In this document: one piece after another, positions 17,834 through 33,188 of the stretch
Layout of the letters: each line of letters begins with the position of its first letter
How positions within the stretch are numbered: the first letter of the stretch is position 1
NCBI GenBank assembly: GCA_015055605.1
Contig: SVHV01000001.1
Coordinates: 191,026-255,025 of the forward strand
Direction of reading: 5' to 3'
Source of the DNA: Clostridiales bacterium
GTDB taxonomy: Bacteria; Bacillota; Clostridia; Christensenellales; UBA1242
DNA length: 64,000 bases
Translations under genes and position numbers: made by a program
Notes under the pieces: model-generated
What the model was told of the DNA's origin: nothing
Seen by the model: the letters and a program-made list of their open reading frames with translations, nothing else
The model's database searches: none

Positions 17834-18961
17834 ATGAAAAAAGTAGGAATTTATGTCCATTTTCCTTTTTGTGTTTCTAAGTGTAAGTATTGTAATTTTA
17901 ATTCGTATGCAGACAAAAATGAATTTCAACAAGATTACTTAAGAGCACTTGTAAAGGAGATTCAAGGATATTCCGACAAGTCAATAGTGGTAAATAGTAT
18001 ATTTATCGGAGGGGGCACACCTAGTGTAATGTTTGATGGGTGTGTTTCTACTCTTTTGTCTGTAATTAGGTCTAGTTTTCAGGTAGAAGATGATGCCGAA
18101 GTTAGTATTGAGTCTAATCCAAATTCTATTACTCTAACTAAAGTTAGAGAGTGGCAAGAGGCTGGTGTTAATAGGGTAAGCATAGGATTGCAAACTGCTA
18201 ATAATAATTCACTTAGGTTGCTTGGTAGAGTGCATACTAGACAAGATTATATCAATGCAGTAGATATTGTGAGATCTGTAGGTATTACTAATATTAATAC
18301 AGATTGTCTAATAGGCGTACCAAAGCAAAAATTATCTAATGTGAAGTATATGTTAGCTCTGATTAATAAACTAAAGTGTCCACATATTAGCGTATATTCT
18401 CTAATACTTGAAGAAGATACTGAGCTGTGTAGACTAGTAAATTCTGGTGCTGTAAAGTTGCCTAAGGAGTCGAAGACTCTAGGTATGTATAATTTTGTGC
18501 TTAAGTATCTAAGAGAGCAGGGATATGATAGATACGAAGTAAGTAACTTTGCTAAACCTAATATGGAATGCAAACATAATCGTAATATATGGAATATGTC
18601 AGAGTATTTGGGATTTGGTGCTGGTGCACATAGTTACTTTAAAGGTGATAGATATAGTAATGTATTGTCGATAGAAGAATATATTTCACTTATTAGTAGT
18701 GGGAAGACTCCTATAGATGCTAGAGAGACAATCTCTAAAGATGAGGTCTTAGAAGAAACTATTATGCTGGGACTTAGGACTAGAGAGGGTATTAATCTTA
18801 GCAAGATGAAGGAAGAACTAGATGTTGACCTCAATGAAACTAAGAAAGATGCAATCAAGTATTTAATAGATAACAAATTTATTGAGATAGATGGCGACTA
18901 TTTGAGGGCAACAGATTTGGGATTCACTGTACTAAATAAGGTGATTTTAGAATTAGTTTAG
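17834..18961 (+). CDS. hemW: HemW, radical SAM heme chaperone
   Basis: 375 residues from ATG 17834; an upstream in-frame ATG at 17798 lies inside lepA and the protein start KKVGIYVHFPFC matches the family. The radical SAM cluster motif is CVSKCKYCNF near residue 12-21, followed by GGGTPS and the HemW C-terminal HTH-like part. The HNxxxW element reads HNRNIW. Established role of HemW is heme insertion into respiratory proteins; it is often misnamed coproporphyrinogen oxidase. Weak SD, so likely translated by coupling to lepA. Confidence 0.9.
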   Translation: MKKVGIYVHFPFCVSKCKYCNFNSYADKNEFQQDYLRALVKEIQGYSDKSIVVNSIFIGGGTPSVMFDGCVSTLLSVIRSSFQVEDDAEVSIESNPNSITLTKVREWQEAGVNRVSIGLQTANNNSLRLLGRVHTRQDYINAVDIVRSVGITNINTDCLIGVPKQKLSNVKYMLALINKLKCPHISVYSLILEEDTELCRLVNSGAVKLPKESKTLGMYNFVLKYLREQGYDRYEVSNFAKPNMECKHNRNIWNMSEYLGFGAGAHSYFKGDRYSNVLSIEEYISLISSGKTPIDARETISKDEVLEETIMLGLRTREGINLSKMKEELDVDLNETKKDAIKYLIDNKFIEIDGDYLRATDLGFTVLNKVILELV

Positions 18962-18979
18962 TAGATAAAGGATAGAAAA

Positions 18980-19852
18980 ATGGTAGATTTACATTGTCAC
19001 AGTAAGTTTTCTGATGGCACAGATACGGTTGATAAGATAGTGGATAAGTGGATTGATTTGAATTTGAAATTTGTTTCTATTACTGACCATGATACTATTG
19101 GTGGTATACAGTATTTATTTTCAAATGATGCTCTTATGCAGAAATTGAAGATAAATGGTATTTGTTGTATCAAAGGAATTGAGTTTTCTTGTATTGATGA
19201 TAATGATAAAATACATATACTAGCATACAATTATGATGATCAAAATTTAGCTTTTAACGAGGCAATTTGTGAGGGAAAAGCTAGAAGGCTTAAGAAATTT
19301 ATTGCTAGAGCAGATAAACTAAAGGAAACTTATGGTATAGAGTTTGATGATGATTCATATCAAAAAATGTTAGATTCTGATTATATGGGTAAGCCTATAA
19401 TGGCTAGACAACTTGTAAAAGATGGTAAGTTTAAGGATATGTGGGAGGCTTATAATTGTTTAAATTCACTGAATATTTCTGATTCAGACACTAGAATAGA
19501 TGCTAGTCTTGCAATGCATGGAATAGTTGATGCAGGTGGTATTGCAGTGTGGGCACATCCGTTAGGTGGTCTAGGTGAGCCTCGAATCTCATATAATGAT
19601 GTAGAAAGAATCATTCAAAAACTAAAGCCTTTAGGACTAAAAGGTTTGGAATGTTACTATAGTTTGTATACTGAAGAAGAGATAGAAAAACTAATTTCTA
19701 TTGCAAAAAAATATGATTTGGCTGTGTCTGCAGGTAGTGATTATCACGGAAAAAATAAAAAGACGGGGCTAAAAGAACTCACTAAAGGTAAGGTTTTGGA
19801 CCTGTCTGTAGATAAGGTAACTCTAATAGATATGATAAATAAAAACGCCTAG
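18980..19852 (+). CDS. PHP-domain phosphoesterase
   Basis: 290 residues. N-terminal DLHCHSKFSDGTD and VSITDHDTI give the PHP metal motifs HxH and DHD; later GIEFSC, WAHPLGG and SAGSDYHG complete the site. This matches the YciV/TrpH-type group (3',5'-nucleotide bisphosphate phosphatase or RNase AM), which degrade pAp or short 5' RNA ends. Third gene of the lepA operon, 18 bases after hemW. Substrate cannot be told from sequence. Confidence 0.85.
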   Translation: MVDLHCHSKFSDGTDTVDKIVDKWIDLNLKFVSITDHDTIGGIQYLFSNDALMQKLKINGICCIKGIEFSCIDDNDKIHILAYNYDDQNLAFNEAICEGKARRLKKFIARADKLKETYGIEFDDDSYQKMLDSDYMGKPIMARQLVKDGKFKDMWEAYNCLNSLNISDSDTRIDASLAMHGIVDAGGIAVWAHPLGGLGEPRISYNDVERIIQKLKPLGLKGLECYYSLYTEEEIEKLISIAKKYDLAVSAGSDYHGKNKKTGLKELTKGKVLDLSVDKVTLIDMINKNA

Positions 19853-19869
19853 ACTTTAGGTGTTTTTTT
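19844..19869 (+). terminator. Terminator of the lepA operon
   Basis: AACGCCTA pairs with TAGGTGTT (G-U allowed), loop GACTT, then six T. The left arm overlaps the PHP stop codon. Confidence 0.8.
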
Positions 19870-19974
19870 GTTGTAATAAAAAGATAAAATATTAATAATA
19901 TTATATTATTATGTTGAATAAATGCTATGAAATAAAATTTTTTAAAAAACTTTTCAAAAAGTGTCATAAACTAA

Positions 19975-20003
19975 TTGACTTGTGCATAAAACTATAATAG
20001 AAT
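19975..20003 (+). promoter_or_regulatory. Promoter of the heat-shock operon
   Basis: TTGACT, 17 bases, TAGAAT. The start would lie inside the CIRCE operator, the classical place for HrcA repression. Confidence 0.75.
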
Positions 20004-20007
20004 ATGT

Positions 20008-20034
20008 TTAGCAGTCTAAAGAGAAGAGTGCTAA
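20008..20034 (+). promoter_or_regulatory. CIRCE operator (HrcA binding site)
   Basis: TTAGCAGTC, 9 bases, GAGTGCTAA. The right arm matches the consensus exactly and the left arm differs at one base. It lies between the promoter and hrcA. Confidence 0.95.
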
Positions 20035-20070
20035 CAATTTAAAAAATTTATTGCTAACGGAGAATGTGTA

Positions 20071-21126
20071 GTGAGTGATAATTTTAAACTAAGTGATAGA
20101 AAGAGGGACATATTGCTGAGTGCTGTAGGTAATTACATTGATAATGCTTTACCTATAACCAGTGGTAGTGTTCAGAATACTGCATTTAATACTCTCAGTT
20201 CGGCAACACTCAGAAACGAGCTTAACGCATTAGAGGAGATGGGGTATCTAAAACAGTTACATACTTCAGGTGGTAGGATTCCTACTAGTAAGGGGTATAA
20301 GTTTTATGTAGATAGTCTATTACAATCTAGAAAGTTTGACAGTGATGTTGTTGATACTATTAAAAATACTTTTGTAAAGAGAAGTAATTTTATATTAGAT
20401 GTGGTAGATGGAATGGCTAAGAATGTTAGTGATATTCTCAAATTACCAACATTTATAGAAATGCAGAATAGTGAGTCATTCACAATCAAGGGGATTAATA
20501 TTATACCACTTATTACTGGTCAAGCATTATTCTTAGTACAGACTGAGGCTGGAATAATGAATAATACCATTAATCTCGATAGCAATATTACAGAGGAAAA
20601 CTGTAAAGATGCAAGTAAATTTTTGACTACTAACCTATATAACAAGAAAATATCTGAAGTTATAGGAAACTTTGAGTATTACAACAATTTATTCAAGAAC
20701 CAAATCAAATACTTTCAGGAATTCTTCAGTTTCCTAACAGAAACTCTAAAAAATTATTCGGCTAATAATACTTTTAAACTTCATTCTTCTAAGAGTACAA
20801 ATTTGTTAGAAAATCCAGAGTACAAAGATATTGGCTCTGCTAAGAAATTTTTAGCATTAGTTGAAAATGAGGATAAGATTACTAAGGTTATCAAAGACAT
20901 AGATAATACTAGTAATAGCGATATTGTTTATAGTATAGGCGAAGATAATAGTGATGAATTTGCTGATTACAGTATTATTAAGGCTAATTATAGTCTAAAG
21001 AATGGTGTAGTTGCATCTATTGGTGTAGTTGGTCCACAGAGACTAGATTATTGCAGAATAGCTTCTGCTCTAAAGTATATAACAGAAGAAATCAGTCATA
21101 TAGAAAGTGAACAAAGTGAGGAGTGA
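20071..21126 (+). CDS. hrcA: Heat-inducible transcription repressor HrcA
   Basis: 351 residues. GTG start with GGAG 8 bases upstream. N-terminal winged helix LSDRKRDILLSAVGNYID, SSATLRNELNALEEMGYLKQLHTSGGRIPTSKGY, then the GAF-like and dimer domains, with VASIGVVGPQRLDY near the C-terminus as in the family. HrcA represses its own operon through CIRCE and is kept folded by GroEL. First gene of hrcA-grpE-dnaK-dnaJ-rsmE-mtaB-HIT. The CIRCE lies 37 bases upstream. Confidence 0.95.
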   Translation: MSDNFKLSDRKRDILLSAVGNYIDNALPITSGSVQNTAFNTLSSATLRNELNALEEMGYLKQLHTSGGRIPTSKGYKFYVDSLLQSRKFDSDVVDTIKNTFVKRSNFILDVVDGMAKNVSDILKLPTFIEMQNSESFTIKGINIIPLITGQALFLVQTEAGIMNNTINLDSNITEENCKDASKFLTTNLYNKKISEVIGNFEYYNNLFKNQIKYFQEFFSFLTETLKNYSANNTFKLHSSKSTNLLENPEYKDIGSAKKFLALVENEDKITKVIKDIDNTSNSDIVYSIGEDNSDEFADYSIIKANYSLKNGVVASIGVVGPQRLDYCRIASALKYITEEISHIESEQSEE

Positions 21127-21131
21127 TAGTT

Positions 21132-23466
<2,335 letters not shown>

Positions 23467-23484
23467 TAATAAGGTTAAATAGAA

Positions 23485-24624
23485 ATGGCAGACAAAAGTT
23501 ATTATGATATCTTAGGGGTTGGCAAAGATGCTAGCCCTGAGGATATTAAATCAGCATATAGAAAACTAGCCAAAAAATATCACCCTGATATAAATAAAGA
23601 GCCAGATGCTGCCGAGAAATTTAAGGAAGTTAATGAGGCGTATGAGTGTCTAAGTGACCCAACGAAGAAGTCTAATTATGACCAGTTTGGTTCTGCTACA
23701 GGCCCTCAAGGCTTTGGTGGTTTCGGAGGAAACGGCTTCGGTGGAGGATTTAGTGGCTTTGGTGACTTTAGTGATTTAGGTGATATATTTGGAAATATCT
23801 TCGGTGGCTTCGGTCAGTCAAAGAGGTCAACTGCTGTGAGAGGAGAAGATTTACAAGTACAGATTAATCTTTCCTTTGAGGAGGCAGTATTCGGTGTTAC
23901 AAAAGATATTACTCTAGGTAGAGTTGAGAACTGTGAACATTGTAGTGGTACTGGTGCTAAAAATGGTACAGAGTATACAACTTGTAGCGAGTGTCATGGT
24001 ACTGGTAAGGTTAGAACTACTGTAAATACTATGTTTGGTATGTCTTATACAGAAGGTCCATGTAAAAATTGTAATGGCACTGGTAAGGCGATTAAAGAAA
24101 AATGCAGTCATTGTAACGGTAATGGTTATAAGAAAGGCAATTCTACTGTTTCTGTTAAAGTTCCAGCAGGTATTGACGATGGTCAAGTTCTAACTATGAG
24201 AGGTAAAGGTAATGCTGGTAAGAGGGGTGGCGAGAATGGTGACTTACATATAATTGTTTCTGTTAAAGAACATAGAATCCTTACAAGAGATGGTTATGAT
24301 TTGAGTCTAAAACTATATGTACCATTCTATACACTACTTTTAGGTGGAGAGGTAGAAATACCATTACCTAAGGGAACAACAACTCTTAAGATTCCAGAAC
24401 TAACTCAATCAAATACAATCTTTAAATTAAAAGGTAAAGGAATTAAACATTTAAATAGAGAAACTCATGGTAACCTAATAGTAACGGTTGTTGCTGAGTC
24501 TCCTAAGAGTCTATCAAAAGCTGATAAAAAAGCCCTTGAAGAACTTAAAAAATCTCTAAAAGATGATAATTTCTCTAGATTTAAAGATTACAAAAAAGAT
24601 TTAGAAAAAATAAAAGAGGACTAG
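23485..24624 (+). CDS. dnaJ: Co-chaperone DnaJ
   Basis: 379 residues. J domain with HPD near residues 33-35, a Gly/Phe-rich stretch at about 72-112, then four zinc repeats ([32 protein letters not shown]) and C-terminal substrate domains. Stimulates DnaK ATPase and delivers unfolded proteins. 18 bases after dnaK. The stop codon is part of the terminator stem that follows. Confidence 0.96.
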   Translation: MADKSYYDILGVGKDASPEDIKSAYRKLAKKYHPDINKEPDAAEKFKEVNEAYECLSDPTKKSNYDQFGSATGPQGFGGFGGNGFGGGFSGFGDFSDLGDIFGNIFGGFGQSKRSTAVRGEDLQVQINLSFEEAVFGVTKDITLGRVENCEHCSGTGAKNGTEYTTCSECHGTGKVRTTVNTMFGMSYTEGPCKNCNGTGKAIKEKCSHCNGNGYKKGNSTVSVKVPAGIDDGQVLTMRGKGNAGKRGGENGDLHIIVSVKEHRILTRDGYDLSLKLYVPFYTLLLGGEVEIPLPKGTTTLKIPELTQSNTIFKLKGKGIKHLNRETHGNLIVTVVAESPKSLSKADKKALEELKKSLKDDNFSRFKDYKKDLEKIKED

Positions 24625-24645
24625 AAATTCTAGTTCTCTTTTTCT
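24615..24645 (+). terminator. Terminator after dnaJ
   Basis: AGAGGACTAGA and TCTAGTTCTCT pair over 11 bp (one G-U) with an AAT loop, followed by T-rich sequence. It overlaps the end of dnaJ and separates the chaperones from rsmE-mtaB. Confidence 0.75.
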
Positions 24646-24669
24646 TTTGATTGTTTTTTGACACTAATT

Positions 24670-24682
24670 GTGATAATATCAC
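24670..24682. promoter_or_regulatory. Palindrome at the rsmE start, possible operator or leaderless start region
   Basis: GTGATAATATCAC is a perfect palindrome around one central base, ending 3 bases before the rsmE ATG. It contains a -10-like GATAAT; TTGACA lies at 24658-24663 but at a poor spacing. There is no Shine-Dalgarno before the ATG. Confidence 0.35.
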
Positions 24683-24685
24683 TAT

Positions 24686-25414
24686 ATGAAAAGATTTTTT
24701 GTAAATTTTGACCTTGAAGTGGGTAAAACATATAAAATAGATGGTATTGAGCATAATCATATCAAGAATGTAATGAGAATGAGTATAGGAGACGAACTGA
24801 TTCTTGTTTGCGCTGACGAATATGATTATTATGCTAAGATTGTTGGAATGTCTAAGGGAGATACTACTGTAAACATTACTAATAAAGAGGAGAATGTATA
24901 TAATCCAGTTAGTAATGTCACTGTCTTTCAAGCATTAGTGAAGTCTGATAATATGAATTTGATTATTCAAAAACTAACAGAGTTAGGAATTAGGACATTT
25001 GTACCTTTTGAGAGTGAATTTATTACTAGTAAGGATAAATTTGGTAAAACTAGTAAGTTTCAAGAAGTGTCTAATCAGTCTATTAAACAATGTAAGAGAA
25101 GTATACCTCTCAAAGTGGAAGAAACAGTGTCTTTTGCTAAAATGGTAGAAAAACTGAAAGATTATGATATTATACTATTTGCTAATGAGTGTGAGCGTCA
25201 AGATAAACTTAATGCACTGGATATTTCTAAAGATAAGAAGGTTGCTATTATTATAGGTTCTGAGGGTGGATTTAGCGAAAACGAAATATCTAGGCTTGTA
25301 ACTAGTGGTGCTAAATCTATATCGTTAGGTAGGAGAATATTGAGGGCAGAGACTGCTTCTATTGCTCTCAGTTCAGTTGTGATGTTTTTACTAGGAGAGT
25401 GGTCGTATGAGTAA
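24686..25414 (+). CDS. rsmE: 16S rRNA (uracil-1498-N3)-methyltransferase RsmE
   Basis: 242 residues. N-terminal PUA-like part (MKRFFVNFDLEVGKTYKIDG), then a SPOUT knot with IIGSEGGFSENEI and the C-terminal LGRRILRAETASIALSSVVMF, the signature of RsmE. Methylates U1498 of 16S rRNA. No Shine-Dalgarno precedes the ATG, unlike nearly all other genes here, so it may be a leaderless message or start within a longer transcript. The neighbour order dnaJ-(prmA)-rsmE-mtaB lacks prmA. Confidence 0.93.
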   Translation: MKRFFVNFDLEVGKTYKIDGIEHNHIKNVMRMSIGDELILVCADEYDYYAKIVGMSKGDTTVNITNKEENVYNPVSNVTVFQALVKSDNMNLIIQKLTELGIRTFVPFESEFITSKDKFGKTSKFQEVSNQSIKQCKRSIPLKVEETVSFAKMVEKLKDYDIILFANECERQDKLNALDISKDKKVAIIIGSEGGFSENEISRLVTSGAKSISLGRRILRAETASIALSSVVMFLLGEWSYE

Positions 25415-26660
25415 AGTTGTGCTAATAACACTCGGTTGTAAACAAAATAAGTACGAGAGTGATTGTATGGCTACCATTCTTGAGAATGCTGGCTATGAGG
25501 TTAGTGAAGACTTAGATTTGGCTGATATATATGTTATTAATACTTGTGCTGTAACTGCTGAGGCTGAAAAAAAGAGTCGACAGTATATTGCAAAAATTAA
25601 TAAACTCAACTCTGATGCAAAAATTATTATTTGTGGTTGTGCTAGTGAGAATAATATTGAACAATTTAAAAATAAGAATAATGTTTATTCTATTATCGGC
25701 ACAGAGGGTAAAGAAAGGATACTAGAAATCATCAATAATAGTGTTTTTGAAAAATTTGATATTAATACTCAATATTGTAGTGTTCATACTCCTAAAAAGA
25801 CTACAACTAGGGAATATATTAAGATTCAAGATGGTTGTAATAATTTCTGTACATATTGTATTATTCCATATCTTAGAGGTAGGACTAGGAGTAGAGGTTT
25901 AGAAGAAATCATTAGTGAGGCAAAGGCAATATCTACCAGAAGTAGAGAGATTGTTCTAACTGGTATAGATATTAGTAGTTACCAAGTTGATGGTAAGCCA
26001 GCTCTAGGCTTGCTTATGAGTAGGCTGAAAGATATTGATGCTCTAATTAGATTAGGATCACTAGAGATAGGGGTTATAACAAAGGAATTATTAGAGATAC
26101 TATCTTCTATGGATAATTTTGCTCCTCATTTTCACTTGTCTTTACAAAGTGGAGATAATGAAATCCTAAAGAAAATGAATAGAAAATATACAACTGATGA
26201 GTTTTATGAGAAGGTTTGTTTGATTAGGGAGTATTTTCCTCTTGCAAATATTACAACAGATATAATAGTTGGTTTTGCTGGAGAAACTGAAGAACAATTT
26301 GAAAATACTAAGGCCTTTGTTGAGAAAGTTGAGTTTTCGTTTGTTCACATTTTCCCTTATTCAAAGAGAGCTGGTACGATTGCATATAGGTTTGAAGATT
26401 TACCTCTCGCTATAAAGAAAGATAGGGTAGATAAACTAGAGGTTGTGAATAGATACAACAGAATGAACTACTTGAGTATGTTTGTGGGTAGAGAGTCTAC
26501 TATGCTTGTAGAGGAGAAGAAAGAATGGTATGAGGGCTTCAGTCCTGAGTATATTAGATGTTATACTGATGATGAGGTGGAACCAGGCAATATATATAAA
26601 ATAAAATTTGTTGACTATTATAGAGAAGGAATGGTAGTTAATGTTATAAAGGAGAATTGA
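25407..26660 (+). CDS. mtaB: tRNA N6-threonylcarbamoyladenosine methylthiotransferase MtaB
   Basis: 417 residues; overlaps rsmE by 8 bases with AGGAG inside rsmE. N-terminal TLGCKQNKYES with the first cluster cysteines, CAVTAEAEKKSRQ, CGCASE, then radical SAM motif CNNFCTYCIIPYLRGRTRSR, and a C-terminal TRAM part. It adds methylthio to t6A37 of tRNAs reading ANN codons. The start TLGCKQN plus the short TRAM fit MtaB rather than MiaB or RimO. Confidence 0.92.
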   Translation: MSKVVLITLGCKQNKYESDCMATILENAGYEVSEDLDLADIYVINTCAVTAEAEKKSRQYIAKINKLNSDAKIIICGCASENNIEQFKNKNNVYSIIGTEGKERILEIINNSVFEKFDINTQYCSVHTPKKTTTREYIKIQDGCNNFCTYCIIPYLRGRTRSRGLEEIISEAKAISTRSREIVLTGIDISSYQVDGKPALGLLMSRLKDIDALIRLGSLEIGVITKELLEILSSMDNFAPHFHLSLQSGDNEILKKMNRKYTTDEFYEKVCLIREYFPLANITTDIIVGFAGETEEQFENTKAFVEKVEFSFVHIFPYSKRAGTIAYRFEDLPLAIKKDRVDKLEVVNRYNRMNYLSMFVGRESTMLVEEKKEWYEGFSPEYIRCYTDDEVEPGNIYKIKFVDYYREGMVVNVIKEN

Positions 26661-26661
26661 T

Positions 26662-27060
26662 ATGTGTATTTTTTGCAAAATTATAAATGGAGAATTACCT
26701 AGTTATAAAATATATGAAGACGAGAAAACTTATGCATTTTTAGATATATCTGATGATGCGATAGGTCACACATTAGTTATACCAAAAGTTCATGCAGAGA
26801 ATATTATGGAGGCTAGTGAAGAAGATTTGAATGCAGTAATGAGTACTGTTAGGAAGATTGCTAAACACTATGTAGACAACTGTGGCTTTACAGGAGTAAA
26901 TCTAATGAATGCTAGTGGTGTGTCAGCTCAACAGTCAGTGTTTCACCTCCATATTCATATCATTCCTAGAGTAGAGGGTGATGGATTAGATACATGGCCT
27001 AAAATGGATAAAAAGAATGCCGATTTACAGGCTATATATGAAAAAATGAAGATGATGTAA
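26662..27060 (+). CDS. HIT family nucleotide hydrolase
   Basis: 132 residues. CIFCKIINGELPSYKIYEDE at the N-terminus and the HIT motif HLHIHIIPR near the end. Family members hydrolyse adenylated or guanylated small molecules (purine phosphoramidates). Starts one base after the mtaB stop with AAGGAG in mtaB; last gene of the operon. The two N-terminal cysteines (CxxC) could bind zinc as in some HinT proteins. Confidence 0.9.
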   Translation: MCIFCKIINGELPSYKIYEDEKTYAFLDISDDAIGHTLVIPKVHAENIMEASEEDLNAVMSTVRKIAKHYVDNCGFTGVNLMNASGVSAQQSVFHLHIHIIPRVEGDGLDTWPKMDKKNADLQAIYEKMKMM

Positions 27061-27076
27061 CATCTTCATTTTTTTT
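27047..27076. terminator. Bidirectional terminator
   Basis: TGAAGATG and CATCTTCA with a 6-base loop; T-run to the right, A-run to the left, so it can serve both the HIT gene and the minus-strand zinc-ribbon gene. Confidence 0.8.
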
Positions 27077-27085
27077 AATAATTAA

Positions 27086-27382
27086 TTATTTTTTCTTTAT
27101 TCTAGTAAGTAAGTAAAAGATCGCCAGTGGCCAAAAAAATATGAGTAAAATTACAAATAAAAATCCATTAAATCTTGATTTGTCAATTTCATATTCATTG
27201 GGTGTTGTATTAGAAGAATATGTATTAAAAAATGGAACATTTGGTTCTTGTGGTTGACTTTCTACTTGTTTCTGTTGGGCTTTGTTAATTAGTGTGCTAT
27301 TACAATATGGACATGTTGTGCTATATGATTCACTTTCGGCACCTAGAGATGCTCCACAATTAGGACATTTATGTGTTTCCAT
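27086..27382 (-). CDS. Small zinc-ribbon membrane protein
   Basis: 98 residues: an N-terminal zinc ribbon (CPNCGASLG ... CPYCNSTL, four cysteines), a polar Gln/Pro/Asn linker, then one membrane helix (FLFVILLIFFWPLAIFYLL) and a basic end. The ribbon should face the cytoplasm. Such proteins are common in Bacillota and mostly of unknown role. GAGG site 6 bases from ATG, own promoter at 27412-27440. Confidence 0.78.
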   Translation of the reverse strand: METHKCPNCGASLGAESESYSTTCPYCNSTLINKAQQKQVESQPQEPNVPFFNTYSSNTTPNEYEIDKSRFNGFLFVILLIFFWPLAIFYLLTRIKKK

Positions 27383-27411
27383 ATATACCTCGAAAAATAT
27401 TTTATGACATA

Positions 27412-27440
27412 ATTTTACAATTAGTTGGGGTATTTGTCAA
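27412..27440 (-). promoter_or_regulatory. Promoter of the zinc-ribbon gene
   Basis: On the minus strand TTGACA, 17 bases, TAAAAT, ending about 30 bases from the ATG. Confidence 0.75.
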
Positions 27441-27538
27441 TCTATTTGGTGTTTTTCGTATAATTTGCTCAGTATATAGATATATATGATAAAAATCATT
27501 ATTTTAGGTTGTAAATTGCAAGTTTAATATAAAAAGGC

Positions 27539-27566
27539 TTGACAAATTATTTTTTTGACTTATAAT
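27539..27566 (+). promoter_or_regulatory. Promoter of rpsU
   Basis: TTGACA, 16 bases, TATAAT. Confidence 0.8.
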
Positions 27567-27600
27567 ATTAAGGAATTTAGAACAAAAGTGGGTGAATGAG

Positions 27601-27783
27601 TTGTCTACAGTTAGAGTTGGTGAAACTGAGAATGTTGAAAATGCAATCAAAAGATTCAAAAGAAAATGTCAAAAAGATGGCGTTATCGGAGACTTAAGAA
27701 AGCATGAGCAATATGAGAAGCCTAGTGTTAAGAGAAAAAAGAAACAAAAGGCTGCTATCAAGAGAAATAAGAAAAGAGCTTAG
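27601..27783 (+). CDS. rpsU: 30S ribosomal protein S21
   Basis: 60 residues starting at TTG 27601, giving the family start STVRVGETENVENAIKRFKR. GGTGA, complementary to the 16S rRNA end, lies 5 bases upstream; the in-frame GTG at 27592 sits inside that site. C-terminal EKPSVKRKKKQKAAIKR is the usual basic tail. S21 binds the small subunit and helps initiation. Own promoter and terminator. Confidence 0.93.
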   Translation: MSTVRVGETENVENAIKRFKRKCQKDGVIGDLRKHEQYEKPSVKRKKKQKAAIKRNKKRA

Positions 27784-27802
27784 TTTCTAATAATGAAAAT
27801 TT

Positions 27803-27829
27803 ACACCGAATTTATTTCGGTGTTTTTTT
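27803..27829 (+). terminator. Terminator of rpsU
   Basis: ACACCGAA and TTCGGTGT, 8 bp, then seven T. Confidence 0.9.
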
Positions 27830-27960
27830 GTGTCAAAAACCAAATATTACTTAAATTCGACAATTTCCAACTAAATTAGAACTGCCTATTATTATCCTTA
27901 TTTTTAATAAAGTTATATAATTTTTGTAGACTAAATTTTAAAAAGGATTTGTGTGCAAAA

Positions 27961-28317
27961 ATGGGAAAGAATGAACTGAAGTTTTTAGCAAATTTAGCTA
28001 AACAAAGATTAATGCAAAAAGATTATAATAATGTCAAAGAAATGACTAAAAATAGAGCAAGTAGTTATTTTTTACAGAATGCTAAGGCTTTGAAAAAATT
28101 AAAAGCCGAGACTAATTATGTTACTATTAATGAAAGTATAGATGTGGGGTTTGTTGAAACAGTCAGAAGGTTAATCTCTGAGGATTGTTACAATCCTCTA
28201 GGTATCCTTTGTGATAGGGATTACTTTAATTCTCTTAGTAGTAGTGAAAAAGAATTTTATATTCTAAATCTGAGCGAAAAGTATAATAGGGTAAAAGATA
28301 AGTTATTATGTGGTTAG
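27961..28317 (+). CDS. Unknown small basic protein
   Basis: 118 residues from ATG 27961 (an in-frame TTG at 27949 is next to the GGA and less likely). Lys-rich, helical: KNELKFLANLAKQRLMQKDY, then VETVRRLISEDCYNPLGILCDRDYFNSLSSSEKEFYILNL. No signal peptide, membrane helix or known motif. TATAAT at 27916-27921 is a possible -10 but no -35 fits. It stands alone with a strong terminator between rpsU and pcrA. I do not recognise it; its steady hydrophobic periodicity suggests a real folded protein. Confidence 0.7.
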   Translation: MGKNELKFLANLAKQRLMQKDYNNVKEMTKNRASSYFLQNAKALKKLKAETNYVTINESIDVGFVETVRRLISEDCYNPLGILCDRDYFNSLSSSEKEFYILNLSEKYNRVKDKLLCG

Positions 28318-28323
28318 TGTGTC

Positions 28324-28352
28324 AAGATAAGATTTTTAATCTTATCTTTTTT
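28324..28352 (+). terminator. Terminator after the unknown gene
   Basis: AAGATAAGATT and AATCTTATCTT, 11 perfect bp with a TTT loop and a T-run. Confidence 0.88.
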
Positions 28353-28421
28353 ATTGTTTTGATTATATCCTAAAGTGTGTTAAACTAAATAAGTTAAGAT
28401 ATAAGATAAAATGGAGAAAAT

Positions 28422-32779
<4,358 letters not shown>

Positions 32780-32821
32780 AGGCAAATATATTAAATTTAC
32801 TTATAAAATTACAAAAAATCG

Positions 32822-32850
32822 TTGAAAAAAATTAATTTATATATTAAAAT
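32822..32850 (+). promoter_or_regulatory. Promoter candidate of rpoZ
   Basis: TTGAAA, 17 bases, TAAAAT, about 32 bases before the rpoZ ATG. Confidence 0.5.
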
Positions 32851-32881
32851 ATATAAGTATTAAATAATTAGGAGTCGAAAT

Positions 32882-33082
32882 ATGTTATTAGAACCACCTA
32901 TTGATGAATTAGTTGAAAAAATGGGTAATCCATATAGACTAGCAGTAGTTGTTGGCAAGAGAGCCAAATTTTTAAGTGAAACTTTATCAGATGAAGAGAA
33001 AGAGGCTATTCCAGAAGTTACTCGTGCTGTTGACGAAGTAGATGATGGTACTATCGTTCTAGATAGTGAAGAGAACTTGTAA
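32882..33082 (+). CDS. rpoZ: RNA polymerase omega subunit
   Basis: 66 residues. LLEPPIDELVEKMGNPYRLAV and GKRAKFLSE match the omega N-terminal fold that clasps the beta' C-terminus, and it lies where rpoZ lies in Bacillota, before priA. The tail is acidic and short. Taggagtcgaaat gives an SD. Upstream gmk and downstream coaBC, the usual neighbours, are absent. Confidence 0.88.
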   Translation: MLLEPPIDELVEKMGNPYRLAVVVGKRAKFLSETLSDEEKEAIPEVTRAVDEVDDGTIVLDSEENL

Positions 33083-33105
33083 TAGTTTCTATATAAAGAA
33101 ATAAA

Positions 33106-33175
33106 AGGTAAAAAATTTTTCTATTGCAAACTATTACCTCTATATAGTGAGTGAAGGTTGCAATAGATTTTTTTT
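33106..33175 (+). promoter_or_regulatory. Possible terminator/antiterminator between rpoZ and priA
   Basis: A terminator-like stem pairs CTATTGCA (33121-33128) with TGCAATAG (33159-33166) and ACCT (33136-33139) with AGGT (33155-33158), followed by eight T at 33168-33175. The same ACCT can instead pair upstream: AGGTAA (33106-33111) with TTACCT (33134-33139). The two folds exclude each other. The T-run abuts the priA ribosome site AGGAG. This layout is that of an attenuator, but no known riboswitch class is recognised. Confidence 0.45.
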
Positions 33176-33188
33176 AGGAGAGAGCTAA

